From Isotricha intestinalis (Eukaryota; Ciliophora; Litostomatea; Vestibuliferida; Isotrichidae): a stretch of 26,325 nucleotides of DNA. The translations under genes were made by a program, and so were the position numbers. A model generated the notes under the pieces. It saw only the letters and a program-made list of their open reading frames with translations. It made no database searches and was not told where the DNA came from. This document shows positions 8,941 through 17,982 of this stretch, piece after piece; positions within the stretch are counted from its first letter, which is position 1; the number at the start of each line of letters is the position of its first letter. Location: positions 1 to 26,325 of the forward strand of contig JAJJLU010003872.1 of assembly GCA_023807065.1 (NCBI GenBank). Reading direction: 5' to 3'.

Positions 8941-9747
8941 ATGAATGAAGAGAATAAAAATCAAATTATTTTATTAGACAATTTAAACGATGAAATTGAT
9001 ATTATTTTTAATTTGGTTCTTTTGGGAGAAAAAGGTAAAAAATAAAAATGATTTTTAGGAGTTGGGAAAAAGACTTTTGTAAATTATGTTAATAATTATT
9101 TTTTATCAAAAATTGAATTGATACCTCCTAATTCTTTAAATTCAAGCATTTCAATTATGAGTGATTGTTCTATTAATAATAATATGAATAGATGTGAAAT
9201 TAGGTTTAAAATTTTTGATAAAATTATTGGATTTAAAATTTGGAATAATCAAGAAATTGATTTAAGTAATAATTTTTTTTCTTTTTCTCAAATTATTTTT
9301 TTTTTATATGATATATGTAATCCTTTAAGTTTAAATACATTAAAGGAAATTGTAGAAAATATAAAACATATAATTAATAGAAATAACATTAAATATATAT
9401 TAATTGGAAATAAAATTGATTTGGAAAAAAATAGAGAAATTACATCAGAAAAAATATCGTCTTTTGTAAATGAATATAAATTTGATTTTAACATTGAAAT
9501 TTCATCTATAAATGGAGAAAATATCTTAAAATTATTTAAAGAAATTACTAAAATTTTATTAGATGATTTTAAAGAAAAAGAAGGTATATCTCTATCTGAT
9601 ATATCAAATCAATCAATTTATGAAGAAAAATTCTATAATAATGATGCAATATTATCTAATATGAAAAGGAAAAAAAGTTATATGGATGAAGATTATAAAG
9701 AGGAAGTCAATAAAATAAATAAAAAGAAAACATGTTATTTATGCTGA
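8941..9747 (+). CDS. Rab/Ras-like small GTPase with CaaX tail, spliced
   Basis: This is a small GTP-binding protein of about 260 aa, coded by 8941-9034 joined to 9059-9747. Splicing a 24-nt intron completes the P-loop GEKGVGKKT (residues 29-37); neither frame has it unspliced. Downstream, GNKID is the G4 motif and ISSINGEN resembles the G5 region. The C-terminus is CYLC followed by TGA, a CaaX prenylation box. The G3 motif is abnormal: where WDTAGQE is expected the sequence reads IWNNQE, so the Asp and Gly that hold magnesium and gamma-phosphate are not recognisable. The N-terminus is about 20 residues longer than in most Rabs, and a charged C-terminal extension precedes the box. It starts 52 bp from the divergent acidic gene. 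The fold is fairly sure; GTPase activity is doubtful, and I cannot name a subfamily. Confidence 0.82.
9035..9058 (+). other. 24-nt spliceosomal intron
   Basis: It starts GTA and ends TTTTTAG. Removal restores the Walker A motif of the GTPase exactly (G/GA GTT GGG AAA AAG ACT). The length is a multiple of three, but the intron contains an in-frame TAA, so retention would truncate the protein. Size and GTA...TAG borders match introns known from Paramecium-type ciliates. Confidence 0.85.
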
Positions 9748-9833
9748 TTGTATAATTCATAGTTTTTTATATAATACTACCTTTAATTATATAAATTATA
9801 TAAAAACTAATAAACATTAGATTAATTTTTTTA

Positions 9834-11327
9834 TTATGATTTATGATTAAAAGAATCGAAAAATCTTAAATTAATTATTTTATTTTTATATTCTTTCTTA
9901 GCTTTTAAATATCTTTTTATTTCATTTTCTTTATTATTATCTCCTAATAATGCAGATAAAACAACATCAATAATAACATTATATCTTTTTTCATAATCAT
10001 TTTCAATAAATTCATGAATAATTCTGTTAACCTCCTTTTTTTTAAATTCTTTAATTTCATTATTTAAATCGTTAATCTTGTCTTTTATATAATTTAATTT
10101 ATTGAAATTTACATTTAACTTCTCCGAATTTTTATTTAGAGATTTAACTCTATTTTTTTTTAAATTATTTATTAAATTTGTATTTATATCAGTCAAAGGA
10201 TTTTGAATATTATTAGTAGATAATGAAGTAGCAAAAATTCTTTTTTTATTTTTATCATTATATTTTAAATATAAATCTTTCTTATAATTTTCTAATTCAT
10301 TTTTGTTATTGATAAGTTCTATAACTTTTTTTGCCAATTCAAATAAAAATTGAATAGATTTAAAATCTAAAAAAGTAGGAAAAAAATCAAGAGGAACATC
10401 TCTTTTTAAATTCCAAATTTCCCTTATTATCCAAGATAAACCTTCATTTCTTGTTTCAGTTCCTTCATATAATATATTTTTATAATGATTTACTAATTTA
10501 TCAATTAATTCATTTTTTTCCTTTCTTAAATCTATTATTTTATTTTCTATATCTTTAATTTTTAATTTAAATTCATCTATATTTTGTTCAAATAAATTTA
10601 TTTCTTCAATTAATTTTTGCTTTTTTTGTTTTATTTTGGTCTCTGATTCATATTCTTTTTTCAAAAAAAAAAATAATTGACTTTTTTTAAATGCTTTTTT
10701 ATCTTTATAAATTTTATTTCTATTATCTATGATATATACTTTTGTTTTATTATTTTCAATTTTATTTAACAATTCTTGAATTTTATTATAATAATTTGTT
10801 TTTTCTTCTTTTATTTTTGATAATTCTATTTTAATCTCTTGTATTTTTGATTTTAATTGTGCTTCAAAACCTAAATTTTTATAACTAATATTAAATTCTT
10901 CTTTTAATTTTTGATGTTTTTCATATTCATATTCTATTTGATTTGTAATAATAGGGAATTTCAAATCTTGTCCTGTTCTATGTTTATAAACTTTATTATC
11001 TTCATCTATTTTTTGTCTACTTCTTTTATTTAAATCTATATTAGAAGATAGCATTTTAATAGGTAAATCTATTTGTAAATTTTTAACTAATTGTGTTCCA
11101 TTATCTTGAATGATTTTAAAAGAACTTGAATTTGATTTATTAATATTATAACAATTTTTAATTATTGATTTAGTATTAATTTTATTTAAATTTAATGTAT
11201 TAAATCTAGATTTACAATTATTCTCATTTGAATGACTTTTAATAATTTTTTTAAAAAAATTCCTTTTTTTTAAACTAATTTTATTTTCAATCAAATCATT
11301 CCCAACATAACAAGAAACATTATTCAT
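9834..11327 (-). CDS. Coiled-coil protein of unknown function
   Basis: This is a 497-aa hydrophilic protein. The first 140 residues are Asn/Ser/Lys-rich and probably disordered. Coiled coils follow (about 140-285, EAQLKSKIQEIKIELSKIKEE onward). A more globular, conserved-looking stretch around 295-335 contains NEGLSWIIREIWNLKRDVP and LDFFPTFLDFKS. A further helical Lys/Asn-rich region runs to the end. I recall the EGLSWI...IW...FLD pattern from ciliate hypothetical proteins, possibly of the cytoskeleton or cilium, but that is memory and not a search. There is no signal peptide or membrane segment. It ends 87 bp from the convergent GTPase gene, and its start is 88 bp from the divergent RPS23 start, so the two may share a promoter region. 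Confidence 0.8.
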   Translation of the reverse strand: MNNVSCYVGNDLIENKISLKKRNFFKKIIKSHSNENNCKSRFNTLNLNKINTKSIIKNCYNINKSNSSSFKIIQDNGTQLVKNLQIDLPIKMLSSNIDLNKRSRQKIDEDNKVYKHRTGQDLKFPIITNQIEYEYEKHQKLKEEFNISYKNLGFEAQLKSKIQEIKIELSKIKEEKTNYYNKIQELLNKIENNKTKVYIIDNRNKIYKDKKAFKKSQLFFFLKKEYESETKIKQKKQKLIEEINLFEQNIDEFKLKIKDIENKIIDLRKEKNELIDKLVNHYKNILYEGTETRNEGLSWIIREIWNLKRDVPLDFFPTFLDFKSIQFLFELAKKVIELINNKNELENYKKDLYLKYNDKNKKRIFATSLSTNNIQNPLTDINTNLINNLKKNRVKSLNKNSEKLNVNFNKLNYIKDKINDLNNEIKEFKKKEVNRIIHEFIENDYEKRYNVIIDVVLSALLGDNNKENEIKRYLKAKKEYKNKIINLRFFDSFNHKS

Positions 11328-11415
11328 ATAAAAAATAAATTAAAAAATAGAATAAAAATAAATAAATATTAAAAACAAAATAATTAAAAATAATTAAATT
11401 TTATTTAAAAGATAT

Positions 11416-11841
11416 ATGGCAAAGGGAATATTAGCAGGAGGAAAATTAAGAGATCACAGAAGAGTACAAAAATGGAATGATAAAACATATAACAAAGCAC
11501 ATGGAATATCAAGATGGAAAACTCCATTTGAAGGAGCATCTCATGCATCAGGAATTGTTTTAAAAAGAGTTTCTGTAGAAGCAAAACAACCTAATTCAGC
11601 TTGTAGAAAATGTGTTAAAGTTCAACTTAAAAAAAATAATAAAAGTATTGTTGCTTTTATACCTGGAGATGGTAACTTAGAATTTATAGATGAAAATGAT
11701 AGAGTTCTTATTGCAGGGTTAGGAAGAAAAGGACATGCTGTAGGAGATTTACCTGGTGTTAGATTCAAAGTCGTTCATGTTGCTGATATTGGACTTAATG
11801 CTTTGTTTAGAGGTAAAAAAGAAAAACCTAAATCTAAATAA
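11416..11841 (+). CDS. RPS23: 40S ribosomal protein S23 (uS12)
   Basis: This is the decoding-centre protein uS12 of the cytosolic small subunit, 141 aa (human RPS23 has 143). The N-terminus [24 protein letters not shown], the loop [15 protein letters not shown] and [18 protein letters not shown] are all typical. The PNSA proline, hydroxylated in other eukaryotes, is present. The cysteines in SACRKC replace the more usual SAIRKC pattern in part. The gene ends KEKPKSK then TAA, close to where the family ends, which shows that TAA is a real stop codon here. The short leader and the 88-bp divergent spacer suggest a compact promoter. No intron is needed. Confidence 0.98.
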   Translation: MAKGILAGGKLRDHRRVQKWNDKTYNKAHGISRWKTPFEGASHASGIVLKRVSVEAKQPNSACRKCVKVQLKKNNKSIVAFIPGDGNLEFIDENDRVLIAGLGRKGHAVGDLPGVRFKVVHVADIGLNALFRGKKEKPKSK

Positions 11842-12048
11842 AGGTATTATTTTTATATTTTTTGGAATTAATATATGAAAGGAGATATATAATAAATTTC
11901 TTTTAATTATTTTTTTCTTTTTATTTTGATAAATTTTTTACTGAATATATATTATTTAAGGTTTATAATATTTATTCTGATTTTTTTTCCTATATATATT
12001 TATAAAAATATTTTTGATTCAAAGATGAAAATATTAATTGTTGAAAAT

Positions 12049-14220
12049 TTAATATAAAATATTATTTGTAAAATATTGGAAATAGTCATATTTGTTAGTA
12101 AAGAAATTATTATAACAATCATTAATCATTTTATTAACATGATCTTTAATTTCTTTTTCAGAATATTTAAACAAAAATTTTTGTTGAAAATCTTTCAAAA
12201 TATTATCTATTTGTTTTCCTTCAAAACACTTAATCCCAGCATAATACATAATTCTAATAATAGAACTTAATATTTGATGATGTTTTTTACATTCAATAAT
12301 TCCTTCAACAAATTTATTTTTAAAATATTCAAATATTTCACTATTTAAACCATCTAATATATCAACATAATCTTTAACTAATTTAAAATGAGGTTTTTCA
12401 AAACCTAAATTCTTAGGTGAAGAACCTAAAATAAAACCGAAATCTATATGAAAAATATGTCCTTTATTATCTAACATAATATTCCCATTATGTCTATCTT
12501 TAATTTGTAAAAAATAAGAAACAATACAAAAACCAGCTAAACTTTCAGCAAAATTTTTTTGAGCTTCTTTTAAATTTTTCTTAAAATAATTTCTAAAAAA
12601 TTGATTTAATTTCCATTTAGAAGGAATTGATTTTAATATTCCATCAATTGAATTTGTATTTGATAAAAAATCCATTAAACCTGAATTTTCTGATGTTGTT
12701 ATTATTTCATATGATTTTACAAAAATACCAATTTGAGATAATATTTCTTGAAATTTTTTTATCATTTGCAAAGCAAACATTTCTTGTTTTAAATCGTCGT
12801 TTGCTTTTGCTATAAAATTTTTAATTTTATAAGTTTTAAAATTTTTAAATTTTGATTTTTCTTTTATTTTCTCATTTATTTTTTCAACAGGTTCACCGAA
12901 TGGATTTAAAGCATCTAAATTATAATCAACAACAACAAATTCTTTTACTTTATCTTCAATTAAATCATTAGTATCTTCTTTTTTAACTTCTTCATTAGTA
13001 ATAATTTCTTTATCTTGTAAAAATTTTTCTAATTCTTTCCATTTATCAAATATTTTTTTCCTTTCTAAAGCAGATTGTTGAGAAAGAAAATCATTAGTGC
13101 TTACAATTGATTCATTATCAATAACATTAAAAAATTCATTATCATCATATAAATTATAAAAATTCTCACATTCACTTATTTCAATACATTCACAACATAA
13201 TTTTATTGGAACTCTTTCTTTAGTATTAAAACAAAATGAATGTTCTGGAATTATATTTAATATTATTAAACTATGAGGATCTAAATTTGATAAAGTTCTA
13301 TTAAATGGTAATAAATATCCTTTGTGATATATACAATTTTTAGATAGTGTAGAATCTTCATTTAAAATAAATGAATTTTTATTTTTTTGGTTTTCTTCAT
13401 TTATGTTTATGGATTTTTTAGTCGATTCTTCTTTACTATTATTATTTTTCCCAGATGAATTTTTATTTGATATTTCCAAATTTTTATTCGTTTTAAGCAT
13501 TTTCAAATAGTTTTCCTTTCTCATATTATTTAATTCTTCATTTATTAATTTTATAAATTCATTTAAAACATTTTTTCTATTTAAACTCTTTTCTTCTTCT
13601 TTTATTGGGTATTGAAATAATAAAAGACACAAATTTCTTAAATTATCATAAAATCCTAAACATTTATAATAAAAATATACTTCAGTATTAATAAAATTTG
13701 GATTTGAAATAATATAATCTGAACCTAATTTATAAGTGAAAATCATATTATTTTTACTATCTCTTAATGGCCAATTTTTAGTAATTAACATTGAATCAAT
13801 AACATACAATAATTTTTCAATTTCTGGTGATGATTTAAATGATTTTAATAATAATGTAATTTTTATTGAAAATTTGATTTCGTTCAAACATCTATCAATA
13901 ATATATTTTTCTAAACTATCTTTATATAATTTATAAAAAGTTAAGACAATTAATTGTGAAATATAAAAAAAAGACTCATCCAAAAATTTAGAAGTCATTA
14001 AATTTATTAGATAATCAATAATTCCTTCTTCATTATGTTGTTCAAGAACAGGTAATAAAGAATCCATTGTGAAATATTCAGATTTAATTGAATAATATAT
14101 ATCTCTATAAACTTTATAAATTGAATTATTGATATTTTTATTAGAAATTACTTCAATATTATTTGCAATTTTATCAATAATATATTTTTCTTCTTTTTTT
14201 TCATAATCTTTTGAATTCAT
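12049..14220 (-). CDS. PI4KB: Phosphatidylinositol 4-kinase III beta (Pik1/PI4KB type)
   Basis: This lipid kinase makes PI4P, mainly at the Golgi, and has 723 aa. The N-terminal 150 residues are helical, consistent with the lipid-kinase-unique region. A low-complexity Asn/Ser/Lys linker follows (about 240-290). The kinase domain begins with the NPFGEPVEKI...KNFKTYKIKNFIAKANDDLKQE block, specific to the III beta group. The catalytic loop DRHNGN starts at about residue 575, and the metal-binding HIDFG Asp is near 593. SSPKNLGFEKPHFKL and the C-terminal YDYFQYFTNNI also match PI4KB/Pik1 better than Vps34 or PI4KA. It is shorter than human PI4KB (about 800 aa), mostly through smaller linkers. No intron is needed. 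It is separated by about 200 AT-rich bases from the converging RPS23 gene. Confidence 0.93.
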   Translation of the reverse strand: MNSKDYEKKEEKYIIDKIANNIEVISNKNINNSIYKVYRDIYYSIKSEYFTMDSLLPVLEQHNEEGIIDYLINLMTSKFLDESFFYISQLIVLTFYKLYKDSLEKYIIDRCLNEIKFSIKITLLLKSFKSSPEIEKLLYVIDSMLITKNWPLRDSKNNMIFTYKLGSDYIISNPNFINTEVYFYYKCLGFYDNLRNLCLLLFQYPIKEEEKSLNRKNVLNEFIKLINEELNNMRKENYLKMLKTNKNLEISNKNSSGKNNNSKEESTKKSININEENQKNKNSFILNEDSTLSKNCIYHKGYLLPFNRTLSNLDPHSLIILNIIPEHSFCFNTKERVPIKLCCECIEISECENFYNLYDDNEFFNVIDNESIVSTNDFLSQQSALERKKIFDKWKELEKFLQDKEIITNEEVKKEDTNDLIEDKVKEFVVVDYNLDALNPFGEPVEKINEKIKEKSKFKNFKTYKIKNFIAKANDDLKQEMFALQMIKKFQEILSQIGIFVKSYEIITTSENSGLMDFLSNTNSIDGILKSIPSKWKLNQFFRNYFKKNLKEAQKNFAESLAGFCIVSYFLQIKDRHNGNIMLDNKGHIFHIDFGFILGSSPKNLGFEKPHFKLVKDYVDILDGLNSEIFEYFKNKFVEGIIECKKHHQILSSIIRIMYYAGIKCFEGKQIDNILKDFQQKFLFKYSEKEIKDHVNKMINDCYNNFFTNKYDYFQYFTNNILY

Positions 14221-14443
14221 TTTATTTTTTTAAAAAAATAATTATATAATGAAGAATATAGATGAAAACATAAATGAAAAGGAAAAAAATATGATGAATT
14301 ATTATTAATTTATTATATTTTATTATTTGAATATGAAAATATTTAGATTAATCTATTTTGGAATCAAAGATTAAATTCCTTTTTATTTAAATATTAATAG
14401 TTCAATATTAAATTTATGTTATTTTTACTAAATTCCCAGAGCA

Positions 14444-14515
14444 GCCGGATTAGCTCAGCGGTAGAGCGTTTGCCTTGTAAGCAAAAGGCCATTGGTTCAA
14501 ATCCGATATTCGGCT
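14444..14515 (+). tRNA. tRNA-Thr (anticodon UGU)
   Basis: A full cloverleaf folds. The 7-bp acceptor has one G-U pair. The D stem is GCTC/GAGC, the anticodon stem TTTGC/GCAAA has loop CTTGTAA, the variable loop has 5 nt, and the T stem ATTGG/CCGAT has loop TTCAAAT. The anticodon TGT at 14476-14478 reads ACA, so the tRNA carries threonine. Internal promoter boxes A (14451-14461) and B (GGTTCAAATCC, 14494-14504) fit the eukaryotic consensus. There is no intron and CCA is not encoded. Confidence 0.96.
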
Positions 14516-14522
14516 TTTTTTT
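14516..14522 (+). terminator. Pol III T-run terminator of tRNA-Thr
   Basis: Seven T follow the discriminator base of the tRNA directly, the normal RNA polymerase III stop signal. In this T-rich DNA such runs are common, so the position next to the tRNA is the real support. Confidence 0.7.
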
Positions 14523-14575
14523 AATAGTTTTAAATTAATGAGTGAAAATAAATAAAGGAAATATTTTAGAAAACA

Positions 14576-14770
14576 TTGATTTTTTTTATTAAATTGTTTG
14601 AACAAAAAAGAAAAAAAGAAAAAAAGAAAAAAGATAATAAAATAATAAAATTAATTAAAAGATTTATTAAAGATATGTACTATAAATATGGAAAAACAAA
14701 GATTAAAAAAGTACAATTAAATGCTTGGGTTTTTAATTTAATATTAAATATGAGTCAGTTTTCCAGATAA
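14576..14770 (+). CDS. Possible 64-aa lysine-rich small ORF, doubtful
   Basis: An open frame of 64 codons encodes a very basic peptide with a Lys/Glu-rich first half and then MYYKYGKTKIKKVQLNAWVF. Its start is not a clear ATG context: the frame opens at an ATT/ATG-poor T-run, and the only plain ATG is at 14674. It lies alone between the tRNA and a decayed region. It may be chance, a short exon or another relic. I recognise no family. Confidence 0.15.
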   Translation: MIFFIKLFEQKRKKEKKKKDNKIIKLIKRFIKDMYYKYGKTKIKKVQLNAWVFNLILNMSQFSR

Positions 14771-14829
14771 ATAAACTAACCTAAACTAAAACTATTTTTT
14801 TTACTATTTTATAATGTCAAACATATATT

Positions 14830-15252
14830 ATATAAATTTTTAAAATATTCATTTCTTTTTATTATTTCTATCTCTTATCTGAATTTTTTCTTTTTCATAT
14901 TTATTAATTTTATATTGATTTATTGAATTGAATTAATTCATCTTCTAAACTTTTAATAATCTTTTATATATTTAGAAGGTAATTTCCTTTAATTTTATAA
15001 AATCTAATTAATTTATTTGATTATCATTAATCCCAATTTTATGATTTAATTCAATTTATTTAATTCAATTTTTTATTTTCTTTTTAATTCAGATATATGA
15101 TTATTTATCTTGAAAAGTATTATTATAGATTTAAATTCTTGATTTAAATATAAATATTTATTTAATAAATATTCATCAAATAAATTAATATTTCTAGTTG
15201 GATGAGAGAATATCTAATTCAAAGTATTCTTATTTCTTTTTTTTGAAAAACC
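14830..15252 (-). pseudogene. Decayed coiled-coil coding segment
   Basis: On the minus strand from 15252, one frame reads GFSKKRNKNTLN, a TAG (15216-15214), then 46 open codons with IFSHPTRNINLFDEYLLNKY and a coiled-coil-like SIIILFKINNHISELKRK, and TAA at 15075. Beyond that the same frame stays protein-like but meets many TAA/TAG and one TGA (RKLPSKYIKDY, then KFRR before TGA). The open stretch is longer than expected by chance at this composition, but the rest could be low-complexity noise. I read it as a pseudogene remnant. The remaining bases of the 14516-15320 gap hold nothing that I can name. It abuts the divergent gene at 15321. Confidence 0.3.
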
Positions 15253-15320
15253 TAAAAATATTAATTAATTAATTTAAAGAATAATATTTAAAAAAAGAAA
15301 ATTGTGATAAATTTAATAAA

Positions 15321-16013
15321 ATGAGTGAAAAACAAGAAATAGAACATTTTTTAACAGAATCAAATGCTCATTCAACTTTTCAAAATGGATTAAGAACAAA
15401 TGAAAAAAATAATGTATATGCAGATACAAAATTATTATATCCATATAAAGATATTAATAAACTACCAAAAACAAAGAAAAATATTTCAAATTTTTTTGAA
15501 GGAAAATCTGAAGAAATGAAAAATCAAGCAAAAAAGCATTTTAAAGTCAAAGATAATGTGATGTTTAACGATAATTATGTAGAAAATAATAAAACATTTA
15601 GAATGCAAAAAAGAAGAACTTTTGCAAGTTTTAATCAATTACAACAAAGTAATAATTATTTAGATGAACCTAGATCTCAAAGAAAAAGTAATGCATTTCA
15701 AAGGAAAATTAAAGATAATTATTATGTTAATCCTATGGAAATTTTAAATAAAGAACAAACAAAGGAAATGAATAATTCTTTTATTAATAAAATTAAAAAT
15801 AAAAGTAAAGCTGTTGGGGATTATATGGGAAGTAATAATCTAAGAAAAACCTTTGGTTCTTATAATAATAGAAATGAACCCCTTGATAAAATTACTAATA
15901 ATAATAGTTCTACTTTAACTAATGCTATTAAAGATAATCAAAAACAACCTTATTTTGGAAGAAGAAGGTTTAATCAATATATTGTTGAAGGAAAACAAGT
16001 TGCTTATGTTTAA
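15321..16013 (+). CDS. Hypothetical disordered basic protein
   Basis: The encoded protein has 230 aa, is rich in Asn, Lys, Gln and Ser, and has no signal peptide, membrane segment or long coiled coil. It looks largely disordered, with short conserved-looking patches such as LLYPYKDINKLPKTKKNI, FFEGKSEEMKNQAKKHF and the tail FNQYIVEGKQVAYV. Three short basic clusters (QKRRTF, SQRKSNAFQRK, GRRRF) stand out. The first ATG after the AT-rich leader is used, and the frame is closed by TAA. I do not recognise a family. Length and composition would suit a cytoskeleton-associated or microtubule-lining protein, but nothing in the sequence proves that. It begins a run of four plus-strand genes. Confidence 0.8.
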   Translation: MSEKQEIEHFLTESNAHSTFQNGLRTNEKNNVYADTKLLYPYKDINKLPKTKKNISNFFEGKSEEMKNQAKKHFKVKDNVMFNDNYVENNKTFRMQKRRTFASFNQLQQSNNYLDEPRSQRKSNAFQRKIKDNYYVNPMEILNKEQTKEMNNSFINKIKNKSKAVGDYMGSNNLRKTFGSYNNRNEPLDKITNNNSSTLTNAIKDNQKQPYFGRRRFNQYIVEGKQVAYV

Positions 16014-16137
16014 TTTGCTGATTACTTATTTTATGTATCTTAAATAAAAAATATATTTTTTAAATTAATTTATATTTTATAAATCAAAAAATATTTTTTA
16101 AAATTCATTTTTTTTTATTAATTCAAAAAAAAATTTA

Positions 16138-17919
16138 ATGGAAAATTTAAGTGCTTTAAATTTTAAGTGTTTAAATTCTGACAATAACAAAGAAGAAATA
16201 TTTTATTATGAAAAATATTCAAAAAATCTAATAAAAATAACATCCAACACAACAGAAATATATAATGAACATAATAAATTAATAAAATCACTTAATTTAC
16301 GTTTACCTTCAGAATTAATACTTTTTATTTCAATTGATTCAAATTTTGAATTAATGTGTATATTTTTTGAAAAAACTCAAGGTAAAAATAAAATATTATT
16401 TATAAACTTATTGAATACTAAAAATCCAATAATAACAATAGATCATAATTCATATGATTATATTATGGGAATGTTTTTTATAGGTAACAATAAGAATGAC
16501 CTAAAAAAAGATTATATCATGATATTTCCCAATAAATTAGTTTATAATACCTTAATTAGATCAGGAAAAATTAAGTATCTTTTAACTCATAATTTTTCAA
16601 ATTATCTTATTAATGATTTTTCATATAGTTATCAATATAAATATTTATGTTGTCGAAGAAGTGATGATTTATTTGATTTTATAGATTTATCTGAACCTAA
16701 AAATTATGATAAGATTTGTTCCAGAACTTTTCCTTTTTGTAAAAAATCCATTAATTCAAAATTAAGTATAAGTGAAAATTCTCTAAATATTAAAAGAACA
16801 TATGAAGTATTTAATTCAATAGAAAAATATGTTAACAGTCAATTTTTTTTGCAAATGATTTACAATCAATTATTTTTTATTTGTTTATCATATGAATATA
16901 ATAAAATATATGTTGCTCAATTTTATTCATTACCTGATAATTTTATTAACGAAAGTGTGATGGATATTCCTCCATTAAAAGTATCAACCTTACAATTTAT
17001 AGATAATTTATTAATTATTCATTCTTTTATGGAAAAAGTTTCTTATATTTATGAAATTCCAAAACAAAGATTAATTAATAAAGGAACGATAACTGATTTT
17101 CCTTATCATAAATATTTAATTGTAAGCGGTAATTATTTAGAAGAAAAAAAAGGAAATCAAAGAATTTTATATAATATAGAATTTGATTGTGAAAAATTTT
17201 GTGAAAATAGTTATGAACTAATAAAAAAAGGAAATAAATTAAATATTATTGATATTGCTGAACCTTTATTTAATAGAATAAATAGTCAAACTGCTATTTT
17301 TCATTTACTTTATAGAATGATAAATGATAATTATAAAAGCATAGATATAATTAAAATATTTAAATATTTAAGAATAGTGAATGATAAAAAAAATGCTTAT
17401 TTATTAGATGATAAGAAAAAAATGATAATTACTAGTGAAGCAATTGAAAATCAATTTTTTAAATTATTTTTACAAAATGAAAATTTATCAGAAGATTTAC
17501 TTAATCATATAATTAATTATATGGCTTATTTAAAGAATTTATGGTTATATAAAAAAAATAAAATTAAAAATGCTTTAAGTTCATTTGATGAATTAATTAT
17601 AACATTTATAAAAAAACTTGATAATATTTATGAAGTTTTATATAGCTTTGATAATAGTTATATATATTATAATTCAGGTTATATCTTTTATTTAATTTCT
17701 AAAAATAATAATTTTGAAAAATTTGGAATTAATCTATTAATTAAAATAAGTGCATATGAAGAAGTTTTTGAGTATTATTGTAAAAAAGGAAATTTCGATG
17801 AAATAATATATTTTATTGAACAATATCATAATCAAATAAAAAATAATTTCAAAGTTTTATTTAAATATAAAAATTTAATTGTTATAAACAAAAAAAAAGT
17901 CTTAAAACTTTTAAAATAA
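16138..17919 (+). CDS. RMC1-like subunit of the Mon1-Ccz1 Rab7 activator
   Basis: This 593-aa protein resembles RMC1 (Mic1 domain, human C18orf8), a subunit of the Mon1-Ccz1 complex that activates Rab7 on late endosomes. The best match is near residues 235-310: IYNQLFFICLSYEYNKIYVAQFYSLP followed by FIDNLLIIHSF and SYIYEIP. This parallels the family block in which a beta-propeller strand is followed by VDNLVVVHHQ and a D-I strand. The N-terminal half has beta-propeller character and the C-terminal half is helical (EPLFNRINSQTAIFHLLYRM onward). It is shorter than human RMC1 (about 657 aa), with the end apparently trimmed. The assignment rests on aligning by eye with remembered family sequence, so it is moderate. 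The next gene starts 63 bp downstream on the same strand. Confidence 0.6.
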   Translation: MENLSALNFKCLNSDNNKEEIFYYEKYSKNLIKITSNTTEIYNEHNKLIKSLNLRLPSELILFISIDSNFELMCIFFEKTQGKNKILFINLLNTKNPIITIDHNSYDYIMGMFFIGNNKNDLKKDYIMIFPNKLVYNTLIRSGKIKYLLTHNFSNYLINDFSYSYQYKYLCCRRSDDLFDFIDLSEPKNYDKICSRTFPFCKKSINSKLSISENSLNIKRTYEVFNSIEKYVNSQFFLQMIYNQLFFICLSYEYNKIYVAQFYSLPDNFINESVMDIPPLKVSTLQFIDNLLIIHSFMEKVSYIYEIPKQRLINKGTITDFPYHKYLIVSGNYLEEKKGNQRILYNIEFDCEKFCENSYELIKKGNKLNIIDIAEPLFNRINSQTAIFHLLYRMINDNYKSIDIIKIFKYLRIVNDKKNAYLLDDKKKMIITSEAIENQFFKLFLQNENLSEDLLNHIINYMAYLKNLWLYKKNKIKNALSSFDELIITFIKKLDNIYEVLYSFDNSYIYYNSGYIFYLISKNNNFEKFGINLLIKISAYEEVFEYYCKKGNFDEIIYFIEQYHNQIKNNFKVLFKYKNLIVINKKKVLKLLK

Positions 17920-17982
17920 TTAAAAAAATAATAAAAATTTAATTAAATAATATTATTATCTGAAAATAACTTTTATAAATAA

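Noticed and set aside
12049..14220. Vps34 (class III PI3K) as the identity of the lipid kinase
   Set aside because: The NPFGEP...DDLKQE block, SSPKNLGFE and the YDYFQYFTN ending fit PI4K III beta better, and there is no C2 domain.
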